Shown piece by piece: positions 53,292-61,792 of a stretch of 64,000 nucleotides of DNA (positions are counted from its first letter, which is position 1; each line of letters begins with the position of its first letter). This stretch comes from Venatoribacter pacificus (lineage in GTDB: Bacteria > Pseudomonadota > Gammaproteobacteria > Pseudomonadales > Oceanobacteraceae). The position numbers and the translations under genes were made by a program. Below the pieces are notes generated by a model. It was given only the letters and a program-made list of their open reading frames with translations, searched no databases and was not told the origin of the DNA. The DNA lies in NCBI RefSeq assembly GCF_025318105.1, contig NZ_JAOANI010000015.1, positions 558,001 through 622,000 on the forward strand, given 5' to 3'.

Positions 53292-53430
53292 AGGAAGTAT
53301 CCGGAGATCAGCAGGCTGGTTGATTTTGGTCGTGTTGCGGGCCTGATTGCCGCAGGCACCACAGGCGGAACCATACTGGCAGTCATGCCTGGCGGGGTTA
53401 ATCGCCCGACAGGCTTAAAATACGAGCTTA

Positions 53431-53715
53431 TTACCAGCGGAAGATAACCCATTTCGGTACGCGCATCTGCGGGTTATCTTTGCGTACGAATTCGTTAGTT
53501 TCCTGCTCGGAAGGGATCAGGTAGTAGGCCGGGCCCATTTTCGGCACGACTTTGATTTCGCTGATTTCGCCGTTAATGCGGAATTCGTAATAGGTATTAT
53601 CGCCATCGTTGCGGATGGTGACGGTCTCACCGACAGGCTCGGCCGCAAGGGCGCTGCCGCTGGCCAGCAGAGCCGGAACAAACAGGATTGTCGCCAGAAG
53701 TTGCTGAATCTTCAT
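53431..53715 (-). CDS. DUF2782 exported protein
   Basis: A 94-residue exported protein with signal peptide (KIQQLLATILFVPALLASG, cleavage near ALAA). The mature part has the DUF2782 signature ETVTIRNDGDNTYYEFRING and ends MRVPKWVIFRW. Function unknown. It is conserved between polA and thrB in pseudomonads. Divergent from polA with 86 bp. Confidence 0.88.
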   Translation of the reverse strand: MKIQQLLATILFVPALLASGSALAAEPVGETVTIRNDGDNTYYEFRINGEISEIKVVPKMGPAYYLIPSEQETNEFVRKDNPQMRVPKWVIFRW

Positions 53716-53801
53716 GGTAAACTGCGCCTCAATAATGAATCTTCTGGTGGCATTGTACGCCGCCCGCCACCGAAACCCCAGCCAAGGATTTGACCAATAT
53801 C

Positions 53802-56591
53802 ATGTCTAAGCCAGTGATTCTCGTCGATGGTTCGTCCTATCTGTTCCGCGCCTTCCATGCGATTCCGCTTTTGACCAACTCCAAAGGTCTGCACACCAAT
53901 GCCATCAAGGGCGTGATCAGCATGATCAAACGTCTGCAGAAAGATTACGCCGGTTCACAGCTGGTGGTGGTGTTTGATGCCAAAGGCAAAACTTTCCGCA
54001 ACGATATTTATGCTGACTACAAAGCCCATCGTCCGCCGATGCCGGACGAGCTGCGTGAGCAGATTGAGCCTATTCATAACATTATCCGCGCAATGGGTTT
54101 ACCGCTGCTGATCATTGACGGTGTGGAAGCGGATGACGTGATCGGCACGCTGGCATCCCAGGCCATTGAGCATAATCAGGATGTGGTGATTTCCACCGGC
54201 GATAAAGATATGGCACAGCTGGTAAACAGCCATGTGTCATTAATCAACACCATGACCGACACCTTCCTCGATGTGGATGGCGTTAAAGAAAAATTCGGCG
54301 TACCGCCCGAGCACATCATCGACTACCTCGCTTTAATGGGCGACAAAGTTGATAACATTCCCGGTGTGCCTAAAGTTGGTGAAAAAACAGCTGTCGGCTT
54401 AGTCGCTGGCTTAGGCAGTCTGGAAACGATTTACGACAACCTCGATAAAGTTGCCACGCTGGAATTCCGCGGTGCGAAAACCATGGCCGCCCGTCTGGAA
54501 GAGCATAAAGAGCAGGCGCTGTTATCGAAAGTGCTGGCCACCATTAAATGTGATGTCGAGCTGGAACAAAGTCTGCCGGAAATTAAAAGCAGCGAGGCTG
54601 ATAATGCTCAGTTGCTGGAATTATTCCGCAATATGGAATTTAAAGCCTGGATTGCCGAGCTGAGTAATTCAGCTGATGCTGTTCCGGCGTTTGAATTAAC
54701 CGCCTCGGCCGGGTCGGTTTCCGGTCAGCAGCAAGCCGCCGAACAGGCCATGGCCGCAGCATTCAGTGGTGACACTGAGTACGATATTATTTTTACTCAG
54801 GCAGAGCTGGATGTTTGGCTGGAGAAGCTTAAAAACGCAGAGCTCTTTGCCTTCGATACCGAAACCACCTCGCTTAATTATAAAGAAGCCCGCATTGTCG
54901 GTGTCTCCTTTGCGGTGGAAGCAGGCAAGGCCGCCTATGTGCCGCTGGCACACGACGCGGAATGTATTCCGGAAGGCAAAACCCAGCTAAACCGTGAAGA
55001 GGTTTTAGCGCAGCTGCAGCCAATACTGGAAAGCGAGACGCATAAAAAAGTCGGCCAGCATATGAAATACGATATGCACGTACTGGCTAATCACGGTATT
55101 CATATGCGTGGTGTGCAATTCGATACCATGCTGGAATCCTATATTCTCGATTCAGTCGCCACCCGCCACGATATGGACAGCCTGGCGCTGAAATATCTGG
55201 GCCATAAAAATATCAGCTTTGAAGAGGTTGCCGGCAAGGGCGCTAAACAGCTGACTTTTAATCAGATTCATACCGATAAGGCCGGGCCTTATGCCGCCGA
55301 AGATGCTGATATTACCCTGCGTCTGCATCAGCGTTTATGGCCGGAATTACAGGCCGTACCAAGCCTGCAAAAAGTCTTTGAGGAAATTGAAATGCCGGTT
55401 ATGCCCATCCTCTGCGCGATGGAAGAAACCGGCGCATTAATTGATGCCGATTTACTGCACGAACAGAGCCAGCAGATAGAGCAGCGCCTGCAACAGCTGG
55501 AGCAGGAAGCCCATAATGCCGCCGGTCAGGTGTTTAATTTAAGCTCGCCAAAACAGCTGGGCGAAATCCTGTTTGAAAAACAGCAGCTGCCGGTGAAAAA
55601 GAAAACACCAAAAGGTGCGCCATCCACCGCCGAAGAAGTGCTGCAGGAACTGGCCGACGACGGTTACGAGCTGCCCAAACTGCTGATGGAACATCGTGGT
55701 CTGGCGAAATTAAAAAGCACCTACACCGATAAACTGCCATTAATGATTGCGCCGGAATCCGGCCGCGTACATACCTCTTACCATCAGGCGGTGGCGGCGA
55801 CCGGACGTTTATCCTCTACCGACCCTAACCTGCAGAATATTCCGATCCGCTCGGAAGAAGGCCGGAAAATCCGTCAGGCTTTTATTGCGCCAGCCGGTTA
55901 TAAACTGGTCGCTGCGGATTACAGTCAGATTGAACTGCGCATTATGGCGCATCTTTCTGATGACCCGAGCCTGCTTAAAGCCTTCGCCGATGGCCGCGAT
56001 ATTCACCGCGCAACCGCAGCAGAAGTGTTTGGTGAAACGGAAGAAAACGTCAGCGATAACCAGCGCCGTGCCGCCAAAGCCATTAACTTTGGTTTGATTT
56101 ACGGCATGTCGGCCTTTGGTTTAGCGAAACAGATTGGCGTCGGCCGTGGCGAAGCACAGGATTACGTGAACCTGTATTTCCAGCGTTATCCGGGCGTTCG
56201 CGATTATATGGATAACACCCGTGAACACGCGAAAGAACAGGGCTTTGTCGAAACCATTTTCGGTCGCCGTTTATACCTGCCGGAAATCCGCGCGAAAAAT
56301 GCACCACGTCGCCAGCATGCCGAGCGCACCGCGATTAACGCGCCGATGCAGGGTTCCGCTGCCGACATTATCAAACGCGCTATGATCCGCGTTGCCGGCT
56401 GGTTACCTGACAGCGGTTTTGATGCACGTATGCTGATGCAGGTGCACGATGAACTGATTCTGGAAGTGAAGGAAGATCAGGCGGAAGCCTTTGCGGCAGA
56501 ACTTAAACAGCAAATGGAACAGGCGGCTGAATTAAAAGTGCCATTAGTCGTGGAAGCCGGAATGGGTGATAACTGGGAGCAGGCGCACTGA
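53802..56591 (+). CDS. polA: DNA polymerase I
   Basis: A 929-residue enzyme with all three domains. The 5'-3' exonuclease (about 1-300) has LVDGSSYLFRAFHAIP, DGVEADDVIGTLA and GDKVDNIPGVPKVGEKTA. The 3'-5' proofreading domain has FAFDTETTSLNY with intact Asp and Glu. The polymerase domain has SSTDPNLQNIPIR, ADYSQIELRIMAHLS, RRAAKAINFGLIYG and MLMQVHDELILEV. The start is ATG 53802 (MSKPVILVDG); TTG at 53790 is too close to the AAGGA site, although the ATG is rather far from it (13 nt). Downstream lies the REP/RAYT locus. Confidence 0.97.
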   Translation: MSKPVILVDGSSYLFRAFHAIPLLTNSKGLHTNAIKGVISMIKRLQKDYAGSQLVVVFDAKGKTFRNDIYADYKAHRPPMPDELREQIEPIHNIIRAMGLPLLIIDGVEADDVIGTLASQAIEHNQDVVISTGDKDMAQLVNSHVSLINTMTDTFLDVDGVKEKFGVPPEHIIDYLALMGDKVDNIPGVPKVGEKTAVGLVAGLGSLETIYDNLDKVATLEFRGAKTMAARLEEHKEQALLSKVLATIKCDVELEQSLPEIKSSEADNAQLLELFRNMEFKAWIAELSNSADAVPAFELTASAGSVSGQQQAAEQAMAAAFSGDTEYDIIFTQAELDVWLEKLKNAELFAFDTETTSLNYKEARIVGVSFAVEAGKAAYVPLAHDAECIPEGKTQLNREEVLAQLQPILESETHKKVGQHMKYDMHVLANHGIHMRGVQFDTMLESYILDSVATRHDMDSLALKYLGHKNISFEEVAGKGAKQLTFNQIHTDKAGPYAAEDADITLRLHQRLWPELQAVPSLQKVFEEIEMPVMPILCAMEETGALIDADLLHEQSQQIEQRLQQLEQEAHNAAGQVFNLSSPKQLGEILFEKQQLPVKKKTPKGAPSTAEEVLQELADDGYELPKLLMEHRGLAKLKSTYTDKLPLMIAPESGRVHTSYHQAVAATGRLSSTDPNLQNIPIRSEEGRKIRQAFIAPAGYKLVAADYSQIELRIMAHLSDDPSLLKAFADGRDIHRATAAEVFGETEENVSDNQRRAAKAINFGLIYGMSAFGLAKQIGVGRGEAQDYVNLYFQRYPGVRDYMDNTREHAKEQGFVETIFGRRLYLPEIRAKNAPRRQHAERTAINAPMQGSAADIIKRAMIRVAGWLPDSGFDARMLMQVHDELILEVKEDQAEAFAAELKQQMEQAAELKVPLVVEAGMGDNWEQAH

Positions 56592-56612
56592 TTTTTTGCC
56601 TGATGGTTTGTC

Positions 56613-56634
56613 TGGTGGGCAGTGCCCACCCTAC
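56613..56634 (-). repeat. REP element 1
   Basis: Core GGTGGGCAGTGCCCACC followed by CTAC, in the orientation opposite to REP2. 22 bp after polA. Confidence 0.9.
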
Positions 56635-56639
56635 AATAT

Positions 56640-56779
56640 ATTCGGCATTCGGCATTCGGCATTCGGCATTCGGCATTCGGCATTCGGCATTCGGCATTCG
56701 GCATTCGGCATTCGGCATTCGGCATTCGGTATTCGGCATTCGGTATTCGGCATTCGGTATTCGGTATTCGGTATTCAAT
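56640..56779 (+). repeat. Heptanucleotide array, 19 copies of ATTCGGC/T
   Basis: ATTCGGC is repeated in register from 56640 to 56772; five late copies read ATTCGGT. A partial twentieth copy (ATTCA) passes into the flank. Because seven is not a multiple of three and no unit forms a stop, all frames stay open on both strands, which makes spurious ORFs. The flanks, AATAT before and CAATAAGGTAGGGTG after, recur around a single copy at 57460-57490. Confidence 0.97.
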
Positions 56780-56782
56780 AAG

Positions 56783-56805
56783 GTAGGGTGGGCACTGCCC
56801 ACCAA
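56783..56805 (+). repeat. REP element 2
   Basis: GTAG then GGTGGGCACTGCCCACC, pairing with REP1 as an outward inverted pair around the heptamer array. 36 bp before the RAYT gene. Confidence 0.92.
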
Positions 56806-56841
56806 CCACACGCACATAAAAATTGATCAAAGGAACTGATC

Positions 56842-57348
56842 ATGTCTTATTATCGGCGAGCCATAGCCCCTGGGGGCACATTCTTTTTCACTATTGTAAC
56901 GGCAAAAAGAAAGCCGTTATTGACCACGCCTGATGTCCGGCAGGCATTACGTGAAAGCATCTCAGCTGTTCGTCAAACTCAACCATTCGATATTGCTGCC
57001 TGGGTTCTCTTGCCCGATCATATGCATTGCATCTGGACATTACCTGAGGGTGATTGCGATTACTCCAGCCGGATAGGAAAGATAAAAAGGCTGACCAGCA
57101 AGCATTTAGGCTATAGCGGTGAAAGAGATTCAGGTCTTTGGCAACGAAGATTCTGGGAGCACCAGATCAGAGATGAGAAAGATTTAATTCGTCATATCGA
57201 ATATATTTTTATTAATCCCGTTAAGCATGGCTTATGTTCTGCGGCGGCTGAGTGGCCATATTCATCATTTCATCGCTATGTGAAACAGGGGATATATCCT
57301 CAAGATTGGGCGAGCTGTGAAAATTTAACAGGTGATTTCGGAGAATGA
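56842..57348 (+). CDS. REP-associated tyrosine transposase (RAYT)
   Basis: A 168-residue single-domain Y1 transposase of the TnpA-REP class. The HUH motif is His60-Met-His62 in LPDHMHCIWTLP and the nucleophile is Tyr121 in HIEYIFINP. Start MSYYRRAIAPGGTFFFTIVT and the SGLWQRRFWEHQI box are typical. RAYTs recognise and cut REP hairpins as single strands. Flanking REPs lie on both sides in opposite orientation, so this is a complete-looking RAYT-REP unit, and all catalytic residues are intact. Confidence 0.95.
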   Translation: MSYYRRAIAPGGTFFFTIVTAKRKPLLTTPDVRQALRESISAVRQTQPFDIAAWVLLPDHMHCIWTLPEGDCDYSSRIGKIKRLTSKHLGYSGERDSGLWQRRFWEHQIRDEKDLIRHIEYIFINPVKHGLCSAAAEWPYSSFHRYVKQGIYPQDWASCENLTGDFGE

Positions 57349-57355
57349 TTTTTTA

Positions 57356-57375
57356 GTGGGCAGTGCCCACCCTAC
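57356..57375 (-). repeat. REP element 3
   Basis: GTGGGCAGTGCCCACCCTAC, 7 bp after the RAYT stop. Same orientation as REP1. Confidence 0.9.
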
Positions 57376-57428
57376 GGAGCTGGCCTTACTCACCTTACGG
57401 AGCTGCAATATTTTCAGGATTCAATATA

Positions 57429-57451
57429 GTAGGGTGGGCAATGCCCACCAA
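57429..57451 (+). repeat. REP element 4
   Basis: GTAG then GGTGGGCAATGCCCACCAA; a one-base variant at the loop (A for C). Same orientation as REP2. Between REP3 and REP4 the 10-mer TACGGAGCTG occurs twice (57373-57382 and 57396-57405). Confidence 0.9.
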
Positions 57452-57480
57452 ACACGACAATATATTCGGCATTCAATAAG

Positions 57481-57502
57481 GTAGGGTGGGCACTGCCCAC
57501 CA
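57481..57502 (+). repeat. REP element 5, with one-copy heptamer in front
   Basis: GTAG then GGTGGGCACTGCCCACC. The 30 bp before it, AATATATTCGGCATTCAATA onward, equal the flank of the 19-copy array but with a single ATTCGGC. Confidence 0.9.
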
Positions 57503-57512
57503 TCAAAAACGT

Positions 57513-58574
57513 TTAAAAAGCCCACTTACCAATCCGGTCCATATGCAATGTCCCCAGATACAGCCCGTCATCTTCCGGCTGAACTGAGGTCACTTCACCA
57601 ATCGCAACTGCCGCCTGGTCGTGCAGGCTCTGCAATATTTCACCCTGAGCATTAATCTGCAGAATCAGGCCATAAGGCTTGGGTACCGGTGCTAATGATT
57701 TTGGCAATTTAGCCAGCTGATTTTTTACCCATGGGTTAGCGTGGAATTTATCCACCAGTTTTGGCCGCAGGCCGTACATCGCAACCCAGTAAGTGCCATC
57801 GGCGGCGCGGGCAATGCCATCCGGCAGGCCGGGCAATTTATCCAGCAGGATTTCTTTTTGTCCGGCTTTAGGGCCGGTTAACCAGACTTTACTGATCTGA
57901 TAGGTAAAGGTTTCGTTAATCAGCACATAACTCTGATCGGCCGATACCGCCACGCCATTGGCAAATGCAAAACCATCGGCCAATAACGTCAGGCTTTTAT
58001 TCTGTGGATTAAACGCAAATAAGCGACCGGACGGGCGGCCATCAAGAATGTCGAGCACGATATCTTTCAGTGCATAACGGTTACTGGCATCGGAGAAATA
58101 AATGGTGCCGTCGGCGCCGATATCGACATCATCAACTACGCCCAGTTTTTCATTGTTGTAGTGGTCAGCCAGTACGCTTATTTGGGCTGTCGGGCTCATG
58201 CTCAGCAGGCCTTTTTCTGCGTCGGCAATAATCAGGTTCTGCTCGCTGTCAAAATGCAGCCCCAGTGGCCGACCTCCGGTATTGGTCAGCGTTTCCCAGG
58301 AGTTGTATGGACACTTGCGCAGAATGCTGCCGTCGAGTGTGCCTGTGTATAAGCAACCGAGTTTATCTTTGGCGATATCTTCGCCACCGGCTTTGCCGGC
58401 CGGCAGCTTGGTTATCTGTGTGCTTTGCAGCATGTCGTTAGGTGCGAGTACCCCGGCAAAATCCAGCGGACGGGATGCGTTAACCGCAACTGAATCTATG
58501 GGGGACGGAAGGCTGACAACGCCAGCGGCGGCGACGACCAGAACAATGGCTGGCAGGATGATTAACTTTTTCAT
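57513..58574 (-). CDS. SMP-30/strictosidine-synthase-like exported protein
   Basis: A 353-residue six-bladed beta-propeller protein with an N-terminal signal or anchor (KKLIILPAIVLVVAAAGVVSL). Motifs: GGEDIAKDKLGCLYTG, VVDDVDIGADGTIYFSDAS, FANGVAVSADQSYVLINET and LPGLPDGIARAADGTYWVAM, typical of SMP-30/gluconolactonase and APMAP-like proteins. Lactonase or esterase activity is possible; the conserved Asn/Asp metal ligands (DVDIG, NGVAV, PDGIA) are visible. Periplasmic location is predicted. GTG 58580 is possible, but ATG 58574 is preferred. Confidence 0.85.
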   Translation of the reverse strand: MKKLIILPAIVLVVAAAGVVSLPSPIDSVAVNASRPLDFAGVLAPNDMLQSTQITKLPAGKAGGEDIAKDKLGCLYTGTLDGSILRKCPYNSWETLTNTGGRPLGLHFDSEQNLIIADAEKGLLSMSPTAQISVLADHYNNEKLGVVDDVDIGADGTIYFSDASNRYALKDIVLDILDGRPSGRLFAFNPQNKSLTLLADGFAFANGVAVSADQSYVLINETFTYQISKVWLTGPKAGQKEILLDKLPGLPDGIARAADGTYWVAMYGLRPKLVDKFHANPWVKNQLAKLPKSLAPVPKPYGLILQINAQGEILQSLHDQAAVAIGEVTSVQPEDDGLYLGTLHMDRIGKWAF

Positions 58575-58862
58575 AGCCACTTACTTATATTTGTGAGTTG
58601 GGTCTGGGCAGTGTACCGCTTCAGCAGCAATCTATCAGGGCTTGCTGTGCCGTTTACAAGGGCTTTTTAGCGGAAGATGAAAGGGCGCTGGTCAATTCCG
58701 GACAGCTCATGCATTTTTATTAGTTGGTTGCTTCTTTCATCATGCTGTTTTCCGGTATCAGCAGGATTCATCGGATTGCAATTGAAATCACCGGATCTTT
58801 ATTGAAAACTGCCTTAAGCCCTTAGGCGGCACACATGCAGGCTTATCCATGGAGGACGGACG

Positions 58863-59789
58863 ATGAGTAAACGAATTTCTACATTAATGCTTTGCCTGGC
58901 GCTGCTGCCAGCACAGGCATGGAGCGCCGCTGAGATGCTGAGCGCAGACAGCTTCCGCATAGTCGGTGCTGTTATCAGCGATTTTGGTAAGCCACAGGAA
59001 ACGCTGCTGGTTATGGATGATGATGACACGCTGACGATGATGCCCTGCAGCGACAGCAAAGATACGGATAAGTGTCAGTATCTGGGAGGCCCGGCCTGGA
59101 GCAGCTGGCAACAGACACTGATTGGCACCCCCTCTCCATACCGCGTTGCTTCCAGTGACGATGAGCTGTTTGCCATTGGCTCGGCTCTGTTTGCGGTGAA
59201 TTTTATGGATTATACCGAAGCCGACTTGCCGCTTGTTCTTCAAAAGCTGACCACTTCAGGTATGCGTCTGCTGGTAGAAACTGCGCGTGGTGGTGGCGAT
59301 ATTTCGGCGACAGAAAACCAGCTCACATATCTGCAGGTTAATTCTGCTGACCCGCAACCGTTGCTGGCATTGATTGCTGCCAATACATTAATAATGTCTG
59401 ACGGTCATCCATCACTGGCCAGCCCTTTTATGCCCTGTGCCGACAGTAATGTAAGACCGGTAAGTTACCGGCAGGGCGTTATGTACGTTGCCGGACAAAA
59501 TAAAGGAGCGATGCTTCAGTGTTTACTGAGTAAGGCAGATACGGAACGCCCCATCCGCAATATCCTGTTTATCGATGACACTCTGGAAAATGTTAAAGAC
59601 GTTTATGCCGCGTTTAAAAACAGCACGCAATACAACGTAAAAGCCATTCACTATACCCATCTGCAAAAGCATAAAGAGGCCCTTACGGCCGGGCCTATGA
59701 GTGCGGCCTATCAGAAAAAAGAAAATGAACGCTGGCAGGCGCTGAAAACAGTGCTAGGCAAAACCATGCAGAAACCTTCGGTTCAATAA
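58863..59789 (+). CDS. DUF2608 HAD-like exported protein
   Basis: A 308-residue exported protein: signal KRISTLMLCLALLPAQAWS. The mature part has a HAD-type first motif in LLVMDDDDTLTMM (Asp52 and Asp54), FIDDTLENVKDVYAAF as a late acidic motif, and the DUF2608 pattern. The glycine usual after the second Asp is Asp55 here. A periplasmic phosphatase is plausible but not shown. GGAGG precedes the ATG. It shares a 288-bp divergent gap with the SMP-30 gene, in which no clear promoter boxes were recognised. Confidence 0.78.
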   Translation: MSKRISTLMLCLALLPAQAWSAAEMLSADSFRIVGAVISDFGKPQETLLVMDDDDTLTMMPCSDSKDTDKCQYLGGPAWSSWQQTLIGTPSPYRVASSDDELFAIGSALFAVNFMDYTEADLPLVLQKLTTSGMRLLVETARGGGDISATENQLTYLQVNSADPQPLLALIAANTLIMSDGHPSLASPFMPCADSNVRPVSYRQGVMYVAGQNKGAMLQCLLSKADTERPIRNILFIDDTLENVKDVYAAFKNSTQYNVKAIHYTHLQKHKEALTAGPMSAAYQKKENERWQALKTVLGKTMQKPSVQ

Positions 59790-59794
59790 AAATC

Positions 59795-59822
59795 CGGCCA
59801 GCAGGTGAGCACCCGCTGGCCG
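59795..59822 (+). terminator. Weak hairpin after the DUF2608 gene
   Basis: CGGCCAGC (59795-59802) and GCTGGCCG (59815-59822) pair with a 12-nt loop. No U-run follows. Confidence 0.45.
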
Positions 59823-59956
59823 CTAAAAATAATAATAAATACATCTTCTTTCCGGTGCTCTTCACCGGATATCACTGATCTGATTTTTGCTGTGCTGTTG
59901 CAGAGTTATCTGCAGGCAGAGAACAGACCACCGACACTTCAGCAAAGGACTTAGCT

Positions 59957-61273
59957 ATGAAGAACTCAACGCTGTTGTTTAGTGCACTGCCCGCAGCTCT
60001 GCTGCTCAGTGCCTGCAACACCACGGCAACCGAAAATAAACAGGCCACTGCCGGTCAGGCTGCCATAACTCCACTCCCGGAGATCAGCCCGGTAATACCA
60101 GCAGACGCTCAGTTTCATGAGCCTTTTTCTCTGGAATCCCTGCAGCACGATTTTGATGTGTTTTCGTGGGAATCGTTTATCGCACTTAACTGGCCGGCAG
60201 CTTCAGTTGGTGTCGCCGATACCAGTGTCAACATTGGTCAGAAGCCGGGTGCCGCAACTGTCTGGCAAACCTATAAAGAAAGCCGCGATATATTTTTGCC
60301 CAATGGTGCGACTCCGCCGCCATGGGGCAAAGATTTACCGCCACCCTCTGTATGCGGCGATCAGGATTTACCTGTTCTGAATCAGATTGCCAAGGTACCG
60401 AATAACGTTCTGGATGAAAGTGCAGAACCGTTTCAGACTGGTCCGTTGGTTGATCAGAATGGCCAGTACACACGCTTTGAGATTCTGACCAATGATGTGA
60501 TTTTTAACTACATTGCAGAAAAAAATCTGTATTCAAAATCGGGGCAGGAAGCCTTTGCTACAGAAGCAGATTTTCCTTTCGGAACCGACTCTCAGGTGGG
60601 TTCAATTATGCTTAAAGCCTCGTGGAAGGTTCTTGGTAAAAATGACAATCCTGAAAAATTCCACACAACCAGAGCCTATGTTTACGATAACCCGGATGAA
60701 CATGCCGGGGTAGAAGCGGCCTGTAAATTACAGACGGTTGGTCTGGTGGGTTTTCATATCGGTACCAAGCTGAAAGGTAACCCGCAGTGGATCTGGTCTA
60801 CGTTTGAGCATGTGGATAACGCTCCTACTCAGGGCGAAGCAATCAATAAAAAACACTACAACTATTACAAACCTGATTGCACGGATTGTGCGGCGGTGAA
60901 TACCCCTCCACCACGGCCCTGGAACCCTGGTAATGCTTATACCCAGCCCACTCAGGTGATGCGCGTAATTCCTCTGGATAAACCAACAAAAGAACTGAAC
61001 GCCAGTTACCAGGCGGCGCTAGAAAAACTGGTACCCGGTTCTGTGTGGGTTAATTACGAGCTTATCAGCACTCAGTGGCCAACGAATGCTGGCAGCAAAA
61101 CCGATCCTACCGGTGCACCGGCTCCGGCCTTCCTCGCGAATACAACACTGGAAACCTATATTCAGGGGACTGTACGGCAGACCTCTTCCAGCTGCATTCA
61201 GTGTCACAACAATGCCACCATGACCAGTGGCAAATTTTCTGACTTTACCTACCTGCTGCAGCGTGCCCAATAA
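59957..61273 (+). CDS. c-type cytochrome lipoprotein of the dehydrogenase operon
   Basis: A 438-residue lipoprotein: signal KNSTLLFSALPAALLLSAC with lipobox LSAC. Residues about 50-400 lack heme motifs and contain FDVFSWESFIALNWPA and GFHIGTKLKGNPQWIWSTFEH, which I do not assign to a family. A single heme motif CIQCH lies close to the C-terminus (Cys413, Cys416, His417). Such a layout fits a periplasmic, membrane-anchored electron acceptor. AAAGGA precedes the ATG. The next gene starts 12 bp downstream. Confidence 0.8.
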   Translation: MKNSTLLFSALPAALLLSACNTTATENKQATAGQAAITPLPEISPVIPADAQFHEPFSLESLQHDFDVFSWESFIALNWPAASVGVADTSVNIGQKPGAATVWQTYKESRDIFLPNGATPPPWGKDLPPPSVCGDQDLPVLNQIAKVPNNVLDESAEPFQTGPLVDQNGQYTRFEILTNDVIFNYIAEKNLYSKSGQEAFATEADFPFGTDSQVGSIMLKASWKVLGKNDNPEKFHTTRAYVYDNPDEHAGVEAACKLQTVGLVGFHIGTKLKGNPQWIWSTFEHVDNAPTQGEAINKKHYNYYKPDCTDCAAVNTPPPRPWNPGNAYTQPTQVMRVIPLDKPTKELNASYQAALEKLVPGSVWVNYELISTQWPTNAGSKTDPTGAPAPAFLANTTLETYIQGTVRQTSSSCIQCHNNATMTSGKFSDFTYLLQRAQ

Positions 61274-61285
61274 AGGAGAAAGCAT

Positions 61286-61780
61286 ATGGATATTATGAAC
61301 ACATTTGTTGGCCTAAGCTCGGTTCTGACTGGCTTTGCACAAGATATTCTGGCTCCCCGACTGGATACCACCAATATTAAAACCCTGTACCTGCAAAGCT
61401 GGACAGAAAACATTGCTCAGGAAACTGGCGATGCCGGATTGGTAAATACCATTCTTCAGCAATATGCCGAACTTCAGGCCGCCGGAAAAAGCGATGAAGA
61501 AATTGGTGAACAATTAATGAATGGCAATAATTCACCGGCCTTTGTTCTCGCCTGCCAGAAACTGATATTCCTTTGGTATATGGGAGCCTGGCCAGACGTA
61601 AATGCTCAACCAGGGACTGAAACCGGAGGCTTTACAACGTCTTCTCTTTTATCTGCCGAGTCTTACACCTCAGGTCTGGTATGGCAGGTTATGCAGGCTC
61701 ACCCGATGGGGGATTCCAATTACCGTTACGGTTATTGGGCAGAGCAACCACCTGCTCTCAGCGATTTCACCGGTAATTAA
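61286..61780 (+). CDS. FAD sugar dehydrogenase small-subunit-like protein
   Basis: A 164-residue helical protein. The C-terminal half contains AFVLACQKLIFLWYMGAWPD and YTSGLVWQVMQAHPMGDSNY, ending RYGYWAEQPP. This pattern matches the small subunits of FAD glucose, fructose and sorbitol dehydrogenases, where it chaperones the large subunit and normally carries a Tat signal. Here the protein starts MDIMNTFVGLSSVLTGFAQD with no twin arginine. The stop of the preceding gene is 12 bp upstream, so no longer N-terminus is possible. AGGAGA precedes the ATG. Confidence 0.75.
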   Translation: MDIMNTFVGLSSVLTGFAQDILAPRLDTTNIKTLYLQSWTENIAQETGDAGLVNTILQQYAELQAAGKSDEEIGEQLMNGNNSPAFVLACQKLIFLWYMGAWPDVNAQPGTETGGFTTSSLLSAESYTSGLVWQVMQAHPMGDSNYRYGYWAEQPPALSDFTGN

Positions 61781-61792
61781 GGAGAAGGGATC

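Noticed and set aside
56640..56779. CRISPR-like array
   Set aside because: The unit is 7 bp without spacers, and there are no cas genes.
56477..56839. Four overlapping ORFs in the heptamer array
   Set aside because: They exist only because the 7-bp unit has no stop codon in any frame. They carry no start signal and end in polA or the REPs.
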